A stretch of 64,000 nucleotides of DNA from an uncultured bacterium (GTDB lineage Bacteria; Verrucomicrobiota; Lentisphaeria; Oligosphaerales; Oligosphaeraceae). The translations under genes and the position numbers were made by a program. How positions within the stretch are numbered: position 1 is the stretch's first letter; each line of letters opens with the position of its first letter. The stretch covers positions 1 to 64,000 of the forward strand of contig CACYQT010000003.1 in assembly GCA_902776645.1 (NCBI GenBank). Direction: 5' to 3'. Below, piece by piece: positions 7,907 to 16,026 of this stretch. The notes below the pieces were generated by a model. That model ran no database searches. It was not told where the DNA came from and saw only the letters and a program-made list of their open reading frames with translations.

Positions 7907-9522
7907 TACTGGAGCCTGCTCTGCCGTTTCGGATCGAACGCCTCGCGGACGCCTTCGCCGATGAACACACCGAGCAGCATCACCAGAAACAGCGCCAATG
8001 ACGGATAGAGAATCAGCCACCACGCCCACTTCTGGCTCTGGGCCTGCTGCAACAACTGCCCGAGGCTCGCCGTCGGCGGCGGCAGTCCGAATCCGAGATA
8101 ATCCAACGCCGCCAATGCGCCGACCGCCCCCACGAGCGAGAACGGGAAGAACGTCACCAACGGCACCAACGCGTTCGGCAGAATGTGCTTCAGCACGATC
8201 TTCCAACCTGGCAGGCCGAGGCACTTTGCCGCCTCCACGAACGGAAGTCGTTTCAGCCGAAGCATTTCCGCACGCATGTAGTAGCTCATGCCGATCCAGT
8301 TGAACAACGCGTAGCAGACGATCAGCAGCCAGAAGCTCGGCCCGTAGACGGAGCCCATCAGAATGATGATGTAGAGGAACGGCAACGCGCTCCAGATTTC
8401 GATAAGTCGTTGCCCCGTAATATCCACCCAACCGCCGAGATAGCCCTGCACGCTGCCGATCAGCGTGCCGAACGACAACGAGCAGATGACCAATATCAGC
8501 CCGAAGCTCAGACTTGTCCGCAGGCCATAGAGGATCCGCGCCAAAACGTCGCGTCCGGAATCGTCCAGCCCCATCACATGGGCGGGCGTGGACACGCCTT
8601 CCGGAATGCCACGCACAGGCCTGAACGGAAAACGAACCTCCTCCATCTCAAAACTCAGTTCATACGCAACGCCTTCAATCTCCACGACTTCCGTAGCGAC
8701 TTCCTTGCCTTCCCAAAGCTCCTGCACCTTGCTTCTCATTTTGATTTGCAAAATTTCAGGCAGTTTGGCGAAGGTGTCCCGTCGCCGAAGCGGTTGACGT
8801 GATTCAGACTTCGGATCAAACTGCCAGATGCCGTCTAAACCATCGGCGGAAACCGCGCCTTCCCGCAACGTCACGTTCACTTTTTTCGGCGGACGCTTCC
8901 GCGGCTCATATGCCAAGAGGCTCAATTCCGCCGCGCCGATGCCGTCCTTTCCAACGCAACGAATCGTCACGGCATCGCATGGCTTATTCGCAAAGCGTTC
9001 TCCCAACGCCTTTTGAAAAGATTCCGGAACATTCCATAAATCACCAAGAGCCTTGCCGCTCCATTCGCCGACACCGAAAAATTCGCCGCCCGTCAAATCC
9101 GCCATTTCAAACGTCTCCGCCAAAACCACCGCCTTCGCGATCCGTGGCTGGCGGTACAGCCGCGCGGTGCATCGCGTATGCTTCGACAATTCGGCAGGCG
9201 GGATATGCTCATACGGATTCGATCGAATGGGCGCCCAAAGCATCCAGCATTCCTTCGTATAATCCAACAGCCGATAGTCCTGCGCCTTCATGCGATCCGT
9301 CGAACCGTTGTCGAAGAACGTTCCGACGGCATAATATTTGAACGCGGGGAAGTACGTCTTCCCTTGATAGCGCAATATCAACGGCTTGTCGTTGCAGACC
9401 AGTTCGGACGCGAGGCTCAAGGCGTACAAAATGCCCAATATCCACAACGACCAATACGCGCGGCGTATGGATTTGAACCGCGCGATCCGTTTCGCTGTTA
9501 TGGGATTGAGCTTGAACAACAT
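7906..9522 (-). CDS. yejE: YejE-type oligopeptide/microcin ABC permease with large insertion
   Basis: A 538-residue inner-membrane permease. Residues 1-104 closely follow YejE (RAYWSLWILGILYALSLASE, NDKPLILRYQGKTYFP, LWAPIR). Residues 312-538 are the binding-protein-dependent transport permease domain (DDSGRDVLARILYG, five membrane segments, FIGEGVREAFDP at the end). Between them lie about 200 residues where, as I recall, E. coli YejE has about 25; this insert falls in the periplasmic region and shows no family I know. The partner genes (yejA, yejB, yejF) are absent from the window. The start follows the UPF0016 gene by six bases, so translation may be coupled. It imports peptides in known relatives; the substrate here is unknown. 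Confidence 0.9.
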   Translation of the reverse strand: MLFKLNPITAKRIARFKSIRRAYWSLWILGILYALSLASELVCNDKPLILRYQGKTYFPAFKYYAVGTFFDNGSTDRMKAQDYRLLDYTKECWMLWAPIRSNPYEHIPPAELSKHTRCTARLYRQPRIAKAVVLAETFEMADLTGGEFFGVGEWSGKALGDLWNVPESFQKALGERFANKPCDAVTIRCVGKDGIGAAELSLLAYEPRKRPPKKVNVTLREGAVSADGLDGIWQFDPKSESRQPLRRRDTFAKLPEILQIKMRSKVQELWEGKEVATEVVEIEGVAYELSFEMEEVRFPFRPVRGIPEGVSTPAHVMGLDDSGRDVLARILYGLRTSLSFGLILVICSLSFGTLIGSVQGYLGGWVDITGQRLIEIWSALPFLYIIILMGSVYGPSFWLLIVCYALFNWIGMSYYMRAEMLRLKRLPFVEAAKCLGLPGWKIVLKHILPNALVPLVTFFPFSLVGAVGALAALDYLGFGLPPPTASLGQLLQQAQSQKWAWWLILYPSLALFLVMLLGVFIGEGVREAFDPKRQSRLQ

Positions 9523-9528
9523 ACCGTT

Positions 9529-9870
9529 TTATTTCTGCTCTGTTTCGACCTTCTCCGTCTTTTCGCCCTTCGCGTCGTCGAACTCCTTGCTCGTCCACGC
9601 CAGTTGCGAGAGACTTACGACGCCCAAAATGATGAACAGCACCGCGCTCGCGATGCGGACGTATTTCGGATTGATGTACGCCGCGAGAAAGCTGCCGCAC
9701 AGCACCGCCAGCGCCGTCGAGCAGACCAAAGCCGTGCTCGCGGCGATGAACACCGTCCACGGCCCGCCGTTGCCGGACGTCGTCAGCGACAGCGCCGTCA
9801 GCTGCGTCTTGTCGCCGAGCTCCGCGAGGAACACGACGCCGAATGTCATGAAAAACAGTTTCCAGTCCAT
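9529..9870 (-). CDS. UPF0016 / GDT1-family cation transporter, half-size
   Basis: A 113-residue membrane protein with one copy of the UPF0016 repeat. The signature ELGDKT at residues 17-22 lies at the end of the first helix, followed by two more hydrophobic segments and a charged tail. Most family members (yeast Gdt1, human TMEM165, bacterial manganese exporters) have two such repeats; half-size forms act as dimers, sometimes encoded by two neighbouring genes. Only one copy is seen here, so a homodimer is inferred. The transported ion is probably Mn2+ or Ca2+. AAGGA lies nine bases before the start; the gene is three bases behind the secreted protein at 9874. Confidence 0.9.
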   Translation of the reverse strand: MDWKLFFMTFGVVFLAELGDKTQLTALSLTTSGNGGPWTVFIAASTALVCSTALAVLCGSFLAAYINPKYVRIASAVLFIILGVVSLSQLAWTSKEFDDAKGEKTEKVETEQK

Positions 9871-9873
9871 GTT

Positions 9874-10566
9874 TTACTTTGTCCTTAAGTTAAAGTCATA
9901 GAAGCGGTTGAGGCCTTCACAGCCCGTCACGCCGACATACAGTTTCTTCGGCAGGTCATGCTCCAGATAGGAGAAGCACGCCCCGTCGCACATAATCGTC
10001 ACCTGCGGCCCTTTCGCCGTGTAGTCGACGCTGACCGTCAGTTCGTATTTCTTGTCCTTCTCAAACGTCTTCTTCAGCTGCGCGGCGCGATGCCACATCG
10101 GCTTGCCTTCCTTGCTGCGCTGATGATGCCAGACGTTGATGCCTTCGTTCCAAAGCACGATTTCCCAATGCTCATGGTATTCCGGATAGCCGTTCGCGTC
10201 TTTTCCAAGTTCGTTGGCCAGAACGATCAGCGGCGCCATCAAGTAGTCGAACGACATCGTCGAACGGACGGTGAAACTCGTCGCCACAGGCGTCTTCCAG
10301 ACCATGCTCGTGTAGGTTTCCGGAGCGCGCTGTCCGAGCATTTCATCCTTCGTCGCGTCCGCCGGAATACGGTTTTCGATATGGTCGTCCCGCTGCACCC
10401 ATGCGCCGATGTTCGGCCAGCGGCCGCATTTGACCATGGTCCAATCCGCTTCCTTCCATCCGCCGCGCGCGAACGAGACGGCGACATCGCCGCCAAACAC
10501 CGCCGTCACACCCATGAGCAACAACGTCATGATGACTTTTGATGATTTTAATCTGTTTTTGTTCAT
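9874..10566 (-). CDS. Secreted protein of unknown function (jelly-roll-like)
   Basis: A 230-residue protein starting at the ATG at 10566; the longer frame back to 10668 runs through a hairpin-rich spacer and is unlikely to be translated. It has a signal peptide (KVIMTLLLMGVTAVFGG). The rest is beta-rich with many tryptophans (GGWKEADW, HEHWEIVLWNEGINVWHH) and resembles the DUF1080/concanavalin-like lectin fold only in general character. It ends YVGVTGCEGLNRFYDFNL. Carbohydrate binding or hydrolysis outside the cytoplasm is a guess. It is likely first in a transcript with the UPF0016 and YejE-like genes (spacings 3 and 6 bases). Confidence 0.8.
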   Translation of the reverse strand: MNKNRLKSSKVIMTLLLMGVTAVFGGDVAVSFARGGWKEADWTMVKCGRWPNIGAWVQRDDHIENRIPADATKDEMLGQRAPETYTSMVWKTPVATSFTVRSTMSFDYLMAPLIVLANELGKDANGYPEYHEHWEIVLWNEGINVWHHQRSKEGKPMWHRAAQLKKTFEKDKKYELTVSVDYTAKGPQVTIMCDGACFSYLEHDLPKKLYVGVTGCEGLNRFYDFNLRTK

Positions 10567-10593
10567 AATTTTGATTTTCCGCAAAGAAATCTT

Positions 10594-10665
10594 TGCGCGA
10601 AGCGTATCGCAACAGCCGCGAAGCGGCAAAACCACCGCCGAAGGCGGCCGTAAGCGAAGCGCTTC
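10594..10665. repeat. Cluster of GAA-loop hairpins
   Basis: Four small inverted repeats in a row, each with GAA at its centre: GCG-GAA-type palindromes at GCGCGAAGCG, GCCGCGAAGCGGC, CCGCCGAAGGCGG and AGCGAAGCGCT. They sit just upstream of the gene starting at 10566. A matching hairpin (GCCGCC-TTC-GGCGGC) abuts the stop codon at 40738. Confidence 0.6.
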
Positions 10666-10670
10666 CATAT

Positions 10671-10706
10671 AATAATTATGAATTATGAATTATGCATTAT
10701 GAATTA
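10671..10706. repeat. Heptamer array, unit AATTATG
   Basis: Five tandem units (AATTATG, one as CATTATG) ending exactly at the stop codon (10707-10709) of the sugar isomerase gene. Confidence 0.9.
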
Positions 10707-11531
10707 TTAAGCCTCCCACCATTTCTTCAGATTCTCCACCGTCTCCAGAATGTCGCGCTTCTGCTCTTCGCCTTCGGCGATTTCGCGCTCGATGATGAAC
10801 TCGCCGTCGAAACCGATCTCATGCAGGCGTTTGACAAAGCGCGGGAAGTTGACCATTCCCTTGCCGACCTGCACTTCGCGGCCAAGCCGCTTGCCGTCCG
10901 TCGGCGTCATGCCGTCCTTCACATGGATGTTGCGGACGTATTTGCCGAAGACTTCCAACGCGTCGATCGGATTTCCTTTACCATACATTAATAGGTTGGC
11001 GGGATCGAGATTGATGCCGAAATTGCCGAGGCCAAGCTCTTCGATGACGCGGAGGATGACGACCGGCGTCTCCTGCCCCGTCTCGAACCAGAAGCCCAGA
11101 CCGAGCTCCTTGCAGTAGCTCGCCACGTCGTTGATGGCCGCCAGAACGCCCGGATACAGCGGATCGGTCATGTTCTCCGGAATGAAGCCGCAATGCGTGA
11201 TGATGGCCGGAACGCCTATCATCTTCGCGAAATCCGCGCCTTTCTTCAAGTCGTTGACGCGGCGTTCGCGCATCTCCTCCGGAACGACGCCCAGCGTGAC
11301 CGGCCCTTCCGTGAAATTCCAGCGAACAACGCCGCTGTATCCCGCCCACAGCGCGCAGGGCTTCACGCCCGTGGCCGCGCTTTGGTCAAGTACTTTCTTC
11401 GCAAGGGCTTCCGAATAATAGTCGCTATTCCAGATATTCACCTGGCAGGTGGTCAGGCCGAGAGCCGCCACGCGGTCGAACATATGGTCTTCTTTTGCAG
11501 GATGCAGTCCGTTGATCACGCCGATGTTCAT
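10707..11531 (-). CDS. Sugar phosphate isomerase/epimerase (AP endonuclease 2 / xylose isomerase-like TIM barrel)
   Basis: A 274-residue cytoplasmic TIM-barrel protein of the AP_endonuc_2 family, which includes hydroxypyruvate isomerase, inosose dehydratase and sugar epimerases. Family segments visible are ITHCGFIPEN, GFWFETGQE, FGINLDPANLLMYG, NIHVKDG and the metal-binding glutamates near EFIIERE. In PVC bacteria such genes often accompany Gfo/Idh/MocA oxidoreductases in sugar oxidation, as those at 21207 and 30465, but here it stands alone. AAGGAA precedes the start and a TATAAT box lies 32 bases further up. The exact sugar cannot be told. Confidence 0.92.
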   Translation of the reverse strand: MNIGVINGLHPAKEDHMFDRVAALGLTTCQVNIWNSDYYSEALAKKVLDQSAATGVKPCALWAGYSGVVRWNFTEGPVTLGVVPEEMRERRVNDLKKGADFAKMIGVPAIITHCGFIPENMTDPLYPGVLAAINDVASYCKELGLGFWFETGQETPVVILRVIEELGLGNFGINLDPANLLMYGKGNPIDALEVFGKYVRNIHVKDGMTPTDGKRLGREVQVGKGMVNFPRFVKRLHEIGFDGEFIIEREIAEGEEQKRDILETVENLKKWWEA

Positions 11532-11562
11532 GAATCGTTCCTTTTCTTTGTCGCTTGTATAA

Positions 11563-11568
11563 ATTATA
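11563..11568 (-). promoter_or_regulatory. Candidate -10 box for the sugar isomerase gene
   Basis: Perfect TATAAT on the minus strand, 32 bases before the start codon at 11531, in the spacer shared with the divergent mutS2. No good -35 box is seen. Confidence 0.4.
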
Positions 11569-11668
11569 TGGTATGAATAGTAAGATTTTCCCTAATGTGA
11601 ATATATATTAAGCTAAATGCGTTTCAAGCTTTTTTCAACGGATATTCTTGATTATCCGTCCATCTCCC

Positions 11669-14083
11669 ATGAACGAACATTCCTTCAAAGTCCTCGAATA
11701 CCATGAACTGCTCGCGCTGATCGCGGGATACACCCAGAGCCAGCTCGGGGCGGACATCGTGCAGAACATCCGCCCGCAGTCGCAACTCAACGCCATCCAG
11801 TCCAGACGGAACCTCTACGGCGACCTGCTCGGCATGGCAGAAACTTCCCTCTCTCTCCCGCCGCTCCGCATCGACGACATTTCGCAGATCCTTCGCGAAG
11901 TCGCTCCAGACGGCGCCGTCGTGGCGGGCGTGGATTTGAACGCCGTCCGCGGCGTGTTGGACGTTTGTTATGACTTGCAGGCCTTCCTGACGAAGCCGGA
12001 ATGCCTCCAATTCTCTTATCTCCAAAAACTTGCGGCTCCGTTGAATCCGTGCGACCAGCTCCGTTTCGATATCGCGCGAAGCATCGATTCAGACGGTGCC
12101 GTGCTCGATTCCGCCTCCCCGAAGCTCCGCGAACTACGCCGCGCATGCATCACGACGGAAGCGAAAATCCAACGCTATCTGGACACGCTTGTCAAAAGCA
12201 ATGAAATCGGCGACAATGCACAGGAGCGGTTCGTCACGATGCGCAACGGCCGTTTTGTCATTCCCATCCGGAAGGACGCACGCACGTCGCTGACCGGCAT
12301 CGTCCACGACATGTCCAACAGCGGCCAGACGATGTTCGTCGAACCGAACGAGACGCTCGGTTGGGGCAACGATCTGGCCCGTCTGCGCGTCGAAGAGCGC
12401 GACGAAGTGCGGCGGATTCTCGCCGTTCTCAGCGGACAAGTCCGCCTCGCCGCCGACAGCATCCGCGTCAACCAACGCATTATCGCCGAACTGGATGCGG
12501 CGGCCGCCGTCGCCCGCTGGGCCGTCGCCTACGGCTGCCATTTTCCGAATTTCGGCGGCTATCTGTCGCTCCACCAGGCCCGCCATCCGCTGCTGATGGC
12601 GCAATTCCGCAAGATGGGCGGCGGCCGCGACGTCGTCCCGTTGGATCTGGAACTGCCGAAAGGAACGAAGATTCTCGCCATAACAGGTTCCAACACAGGC
12701 GGCAAGACGATCGCCCTGAAGACGACGGGCCTGCTCGCCTTGGCCGCCCAAAGCGGCCTGCCCATCCCTGCGTCGCAAGACAGCCAGTTCGCCATTTACG
12801 ATCACATTCTTGCGGATATTGGAGACGAACAGTCCATCGAAGCGAACCTTTCCACCTACAGCGGCCATATCTCCAACATCGCCAGTATCTTGGAAGAGAC
12901 GTGGGACGGCTCGTCGCTCGTCCTTTTGGACGAACTCGGTTCGGGAACGGATCCGCTGGAAGGCGGCGCCATCGCCTGCGCCATTCTCGCAGCGTTCGTC
13001 AAACGAAAGGCCATCACGATCACGACGACGCATCTCGGCATGGTGAAAAACTACGTCCAGCAACATCCGCAGATGACCAACGCCGCCGTCCGTTTCGACG
13101 TCAATTCCCTCAAGCCGTTGTTTATCTTGGACATCGGTCGTCCGGGCGCCTCCTACGCGTTGCTGACGGCGAAACGCATCGGTATGCCCGCCGACATTCT
13201 GGCCGACGCCGAAAAGCATCTTTCCGGCGAACATCTCCGCATGGAGGAGATGCTCGCCAAGATGGAGGCCGACCAGAAGACGCTCGCCGAACAGGCCCGC
13301 CAGATCGAAGAAACGAACCGCGAACTAATCCAGAAGCGCGACCAGCTCCGCTCTGAACTCGATTCGCTCCGCAACGACCGCAAGAAGCTCACCAACGAAG
13401 CTTATCAGAAGGCGCAGGCCATCGTCGATAACACGCGCCGCGACATGGAGAATCTCGTCCGCGAAATCCGCGAGAAGGCCAAACGCAAGTCAAACGACGA
13501 CAACGACGTCCAGACAGACGAGATCGCCAAGATGCGCGACAAGCTCACCGATCGCGAACGCCGCATTCAACAGGGGCTCCGCACGTCATCGAACCGCCCC
13601 GCCGCACCCGTCACGGCAGACGAACTGCAAGTCGGCAAGAAAGTCTGGATCGAACGCCTCAACGCCCATGGCAAGATCGTGTCCGTCTCCGAAAACAAGA
13701 AGACGATCATCGTCAGCGTGGACGGCGTCAATTTCACGATGAAGGCCGCCGACCTCCAGAAGCCGACGGAAAAGGACGAACCGCCGAAACCGACGGTCGT
13801 GAAAATCGTCGCGCCAATCGTCAAAGGCGATACATCCCACGAAATCAATCTGATAGGACTGCGCGTCGAAGACGCGTTGGAGCAATTGGAGCCATTCATC
13901 AACCGCAGCATCATGGCGCGCATCGATGAAATCCGCGTCGTCCACGGCTTCGGCACGGGCCGCCTCCGTGCGGGCATCCACGAATGGCTCCGCCGCCAGC
14001 CGTCCGTCCGCTCCTTCCGTCTTGGCCGCGAACCGCACGACATCGGCGGCGCAGGCTGCACCATCGTCAAGCTGCGGTTGTAG
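11669..14083 (+). CDS. mutS2: MutS2-type ATPase/endonuclease
   Basis: A protein of 804 residues from the ATG at 11669; a TTG 21 bases upstream is a weaker alternative. The order is the usual one for MutS2: MutS core helices, the ATPase with P-loop ITGSNTGGKT near residue 340 and Walker B LVLLDELGSGTDP near residue 420, a long coiled coil (about 510-640), a KOW-like segment (VGKKVWIER), and the C-terminal Smr nuclease domain (INLIGLRVEDAL, VHGFGTGRLR). MutS2 suppresses recombination and in some species splits collided ribosomes. It lacks the MutS mismatch-recognition domain. The last 15 codons are repeated, with changes, at 14235. Confidence 0.97.
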   Translation: MNEHSFKVLEYHELLALIAGYTQSQLGADIVQNIRPQSQLNAIQSRRNLYGDLLGMAETSLSLPPLRIDDISQILREVAPDGAVVAGVDLNAVRGVLDVCYDLQAFLTKPECLQFSYLQKLAAPLNPCDQLRFDIARSIDSDGAVLDSASPKLRELRRACITTEAKIQRYLDTLVKSNEIGDNAQERFVTMRNGRFVIPIRKDARTSLTGIVHDMSNSGQTMFVEPNETLGWGNDLARLRVEERDEVRRILAVLSGQVRLAADSIRVNQRIIAELDAAAAVARWAVAYGCHFPNFGGYLSLHQARHPLLMAQFRKMGGGRDVVPLDLELPKGTKILAITGSNTGGKTIALKTTGLLALAAQSGLPIPASQDSQFAIYDHILADIGDEQSIEANLSTYSGHISNIASILEETWDGSSLVLLDELGSGTDPLEGGAIACAILAAFVKRKAITITTTHLGMVKNYVQQHPQMTNAAVRFDVNSLKPLFILDIGRPGASYALLTAKRIGMPADILADAEKHLSGEHLRMEEMLAKMEADQKTLAEQARQIEETNRELIQKRDQLRSELDSLRNDRKKLTNEAYQKAQAIVDNTRRDMENLVREIREKAKRKSNDDNDVQTDEIAKMRDKLTDRERRIQQGLRTSSNRPAAPVTADELQVGKKVWIERLNAHGKIVSVSENKKTIIVSVDGVNFTMKAADLQKPTEKDEPPKPTVVKIVAPIVKGDTSHEINLIGLRVEDALEQLEPFINRSIMARIDEIRVVHGFGTGRLRAGIHEWLRRQPSVRSFRLGREPHDIGGAGCTIVKLRL

Positions 14084-14102
14084 CGACGGCGTCCCGCCGT
14101 TG
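14080..14102. repeat. Left half of the two-hairpin intergenic repeat
   Basis: GTAGCGACGGCG-TCCCGCCGTTGG overlaps the stop codon of mutS2 and matches the left half of the complete element at 50849-50911. It is followed by two copies of a second, similarly folded repeat. Confidence 0.6.
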
Positions 14103-14122
14103 GCGTGGAAGGTCCCGCAGGC

Positions 14123-14160
14123 GTCTCGGCCTTGTCAAGGGCGAGGACGCCCTTGCTACC
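14123..14160. repeat. Partial copy of a two-hairpin repeat
   Basis: This 38-base stretch is identical to 14188-14225. It has the second hairpin complete (AAGGGCG-AGGA-CGCCCTT) and lacks the first outer arm GGTAGC, so it is a truncated copy. Confidence 0.75.
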
Positions 14161-14175
14161 ACTAGTTTTGTAGGG

Positions 14176-14225
14176 GGTAGCAAGGCCGTCTCGGCCTTGT
14201 CAAGGGCGAGGACGCCCTTGCTACC
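14176..14225. repeat. Complete two-hairpin (three-way-junction) repeat
   Basis: Outer arms GGTAGC and GCTACC enclose two hairpins: AAGGCCG-TCT-CGGCCTT and AAGGGCG-AGGA-CGCCCTT. The same layout, with different bases, is seen at 50849-50911. Confidence 0.75.
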
Positions 14226-14234
14226 TCCTGTTTT

Positions 14235-14279
14235 GACATCGATGGCGCAAACTGCACGATCGTCAAGCTAAGGCTGTGA
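14235..14279 (+). pseudogene. Relic second copy of the mutS2 3' end
   Basis: These 45 bases align without gaps to the last 45 bases of mutS2 (14039-14083), including a stop codon. They encode DIDGANCTIVKLRL against DIGGAGCTIVKLRL in the gene. Most of the roughly ten base differences are at silent positions or give allowed changes, so it looks like the end of a related mutS2 allele rather than a fresh duplication. It has no start and no upstream reading frame of its own. The two-hairpin repeats lie between the copies. Confidence 0.75.
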
Positions 14280-14412
14280 ACTGCCATTCACAACTAAAAA
14301 AGACATAAGGGACACAAGGGACTAAAAAGTCAGGCTTTTTGCAACTTTTCCAAGGCTTTTCGCAAAAACTTCTTGCCTTTCAAACAACGTCTCTTCAGTC
14401 TCTTATGTCGCT
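14280..14412. other. Gene-free stretch between mutS2 and the ROK kinase
   Basis: With the repeats above, this makes about 330 bases between two convergent genes. The rest is AT-rich, with scattered direct repeats of short pyrimidine or purine words (AAGGGAC, GTCCCTT) and a weak AAAAAG/CTTTTT hairpin near 14325. No gene is seen. Confidence 0.5.
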
Positions 14413-15327
14413 TTAGTCCCTTTCGCTCTGTCTCCCAAACACCAAACTTGCCGCGCCCAACAGCGACGCCTCGTAGCCAAGATGCGTCCGTTCGATGATC
14501 GCCTTGCGGCATTCCGGCAAGGCATCGCGATCGAACGTCTCGCGAAGGCTCGGCATCAATAAATCCAAACTGCGCGACACGCCGCCGCCCAGATATGCCT
14601 TCTCAAAATTTAGCATATTGGCCAATTGCGCCAACGCGCGACCGAGATACATACCGGCCGTTTTGTAAACTGACAACGCCCGCTTGTCGCCCTGACGACA
14701 CAACGCCGCGCAGCCCGCGGCATCCGTATCCAGTCCGACTTCGCGGCACATCCGCGCAATGGCCGGGCCGGAGGCATGCGCCTCCAGACAACCGTAACCA
14801 CCGCAACCGCAACGAACTGGATGGTCGTATTCGACTTTGATATGCCCCAATTCGCCTGCGCAGAACGATTTGCCGCGAACCAATTCACCGTTTGCGACGA
14901 CTGCGCCGCCGTTGCCTGTGCTAATCGTCAGCCACACGAAATCACGACCACCACCGCCAAACCGCAATTCCGCCAACGCGCAGGCGTTGATGTCGTTTTC
15001 CAGACGGATCTTTTCCGCCGGAAGTCCTAGAGCGGGAACCAATAGCGACAATGCGGAGAACGACCCCCAGCCCGCCGACGGCGAGCCATAGACCCAGTCC
15101 TTCCCGTCCGTCATGCCCGGAATGCTCATGCCGACGCCGTCCAATTTGTCCAACGTCACGCCGATCTCCGCCGCGCAATCCTTCAGCATGGCCGCGCAAC
15201 GGTTGAAATACGCCGCAACATCCTTCGGCGGAACAGATTCCGTCCGCGAAGACAGAATCTTTCCGCTGTCATCGACGATTCCCGTCATGACCTTCGTGCC
15301 GCCGCCGTCGATCGCCCCTGCCAGCAT
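14413..15327 (-). CDS. ROK-family sugar kinase
   Basis: A 304-residue cytoplasmic kinase of the ROK family (glucokinase, N-acetylglucosamine or N-acetylmannosamine kinases). It has the N-terminal phosphate-binding loop AIDGGGTKV, the sugar-binding and catalytic segment LENDINACALAE with its aspartate, and the zinc motif CGCGGYGCLEAHAS with E-x-G-H (ELGHIKVE) before it. AAGGAGAA precedes the start. It follows the SIS isomerase by 12 bases, so the two form an operon: phosphorylation of a sugar and isomerisation of a phosphosugar. The substrate cannot be fixed from the sequence; a heptose or amino sugar is plausible. Confidence 0.93.
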   Translation of the reverse strand: MLAGAIDGGGTKVMTGIVDDSGKILSSRTESVPPKDVAAYFNRCAAMLKDCAAEIGVTLDKLDGVGMSIPGMTDGKDWVYGSPSAGWGSFSALSLLVPALGLPAEKIRLENDINACALAELRFGGGGRDFVWLTISTGNGGAVVANGELVRGKSFCAGELGHIKVEYDHPVRCGCGGYGCLEAHASGPAIARMCREVGLDTDAAGCAALCRQGDKRALSVYKTAGMYLGRALAQLANMLNFEKAYLGGGVSRSLDLLMPSLRETFDRDALPECRKAIIERTHLGYEASLLGAASLVFGRQSERD

Positions 15328-15339
15328 GTCGTTTTCTCC

Positions 15340-15912
15340 TTACAACTGTTTCCGCAGAGCACAGACAAGATTATGGAAATAAAAGAGATGCAAATCCTCC
15401 AGCATTTCCATGGAATACGTCGGGGCAATGAGAATGATGTCGCACAACGCCTTCATCTTGCCGCCGTCGCGACCGCCCAGACCGATGGTCTTCATGCCGA
15501 TCTCTTTCGCGGCAGTCAGGCCGTTCACGACGTTCGGCGAATTGCCGCTGCCGGAAAACGCCAAGGCGACGTCGCCCGCCTTCGCATACGTCTTCAGCAG
15601 AATGGAATAGACGTCCGCGTAGGAAAAATCGTTCGCGAGACAGGTCAGAAGCGTGCTCGAATCGTTCAGGCAGATCGCCTTGAAACCGACTTCGTCCCGC
15701 ACGCGGCAGCCTTTCACAAGATCATTTGTCACATGCGACGCCGTCGCGGCGCTGCCGCCGTTTCCGAACAGCCAGATGGAATTGCCATTCTTTTTCGCCG
15801 TCAGAAGTGCCTCGCCTATCGCGTCCAGGCAGTCCCAATCCGTCGCCAGCAGGCAACGCGAAAGCTCTTCACCGTAAGCACACAAATCTCCAGCCATCCG
15901 TTTTTCCGACAT
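15340..15912 (-). CDS. SIS-domain phosphosugar isomerase, GmhA-like
   Basis: A 190-residue single-domain SIS protein close to phosphoheptose isomerase GmhA, the first step of ADP-heptose synthesis for LPS core. Visible are the phosphosugar loop FGNGGSAATASH, the segment LTCLANDFSYADVY, the second loop LAFSGSGNSPNVV, and the C-terminal EMLEDLHLFYFHNL with the E/H residues used in GmhA. AAAAGGAA precedes the start. It is the first gene of a two-gene operon with a ROK kinase; gmhB and hldE are not near, so a role in a different sugar route remains open. Confidence 0.9.
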   Translation of the reverse strand: MSEKRMAGDLCAYGEELSRCLLATDWDCLDAIGEALLTAKKNGNSIWLFGNGGSAATASHVTNDLVKGCRVRDEVGFKAICLNDSSTLLTCLANDFSYADVYSILLKTYAKAGDVALAFSGSGNSPNVVNGLTAAKEIGMKTIGLGGRDGGKMKALCDIILIAPTYSMEMLEDLHLFYFHNLVCALRKQL

Positions 15913-16026
15913 ATTTTCAGTTCCTTTTGTGATGTTTTTTACGAATAGAATACATCTATATAGTTTACGCCTATTCCGCCCGTTTTCCAGTTTTCACCAC
16001 AAAAACCATGAATGGAACCAGAATGG

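Noticed and set aside
10567-10668. Longer start for the secreted protein ending at 9874
   Set aside because: The extra 34 codons run through hairpin repeats and put non-hydrophobic sequence ahead of a clear signal peptide; the ATG at 10566 is better.
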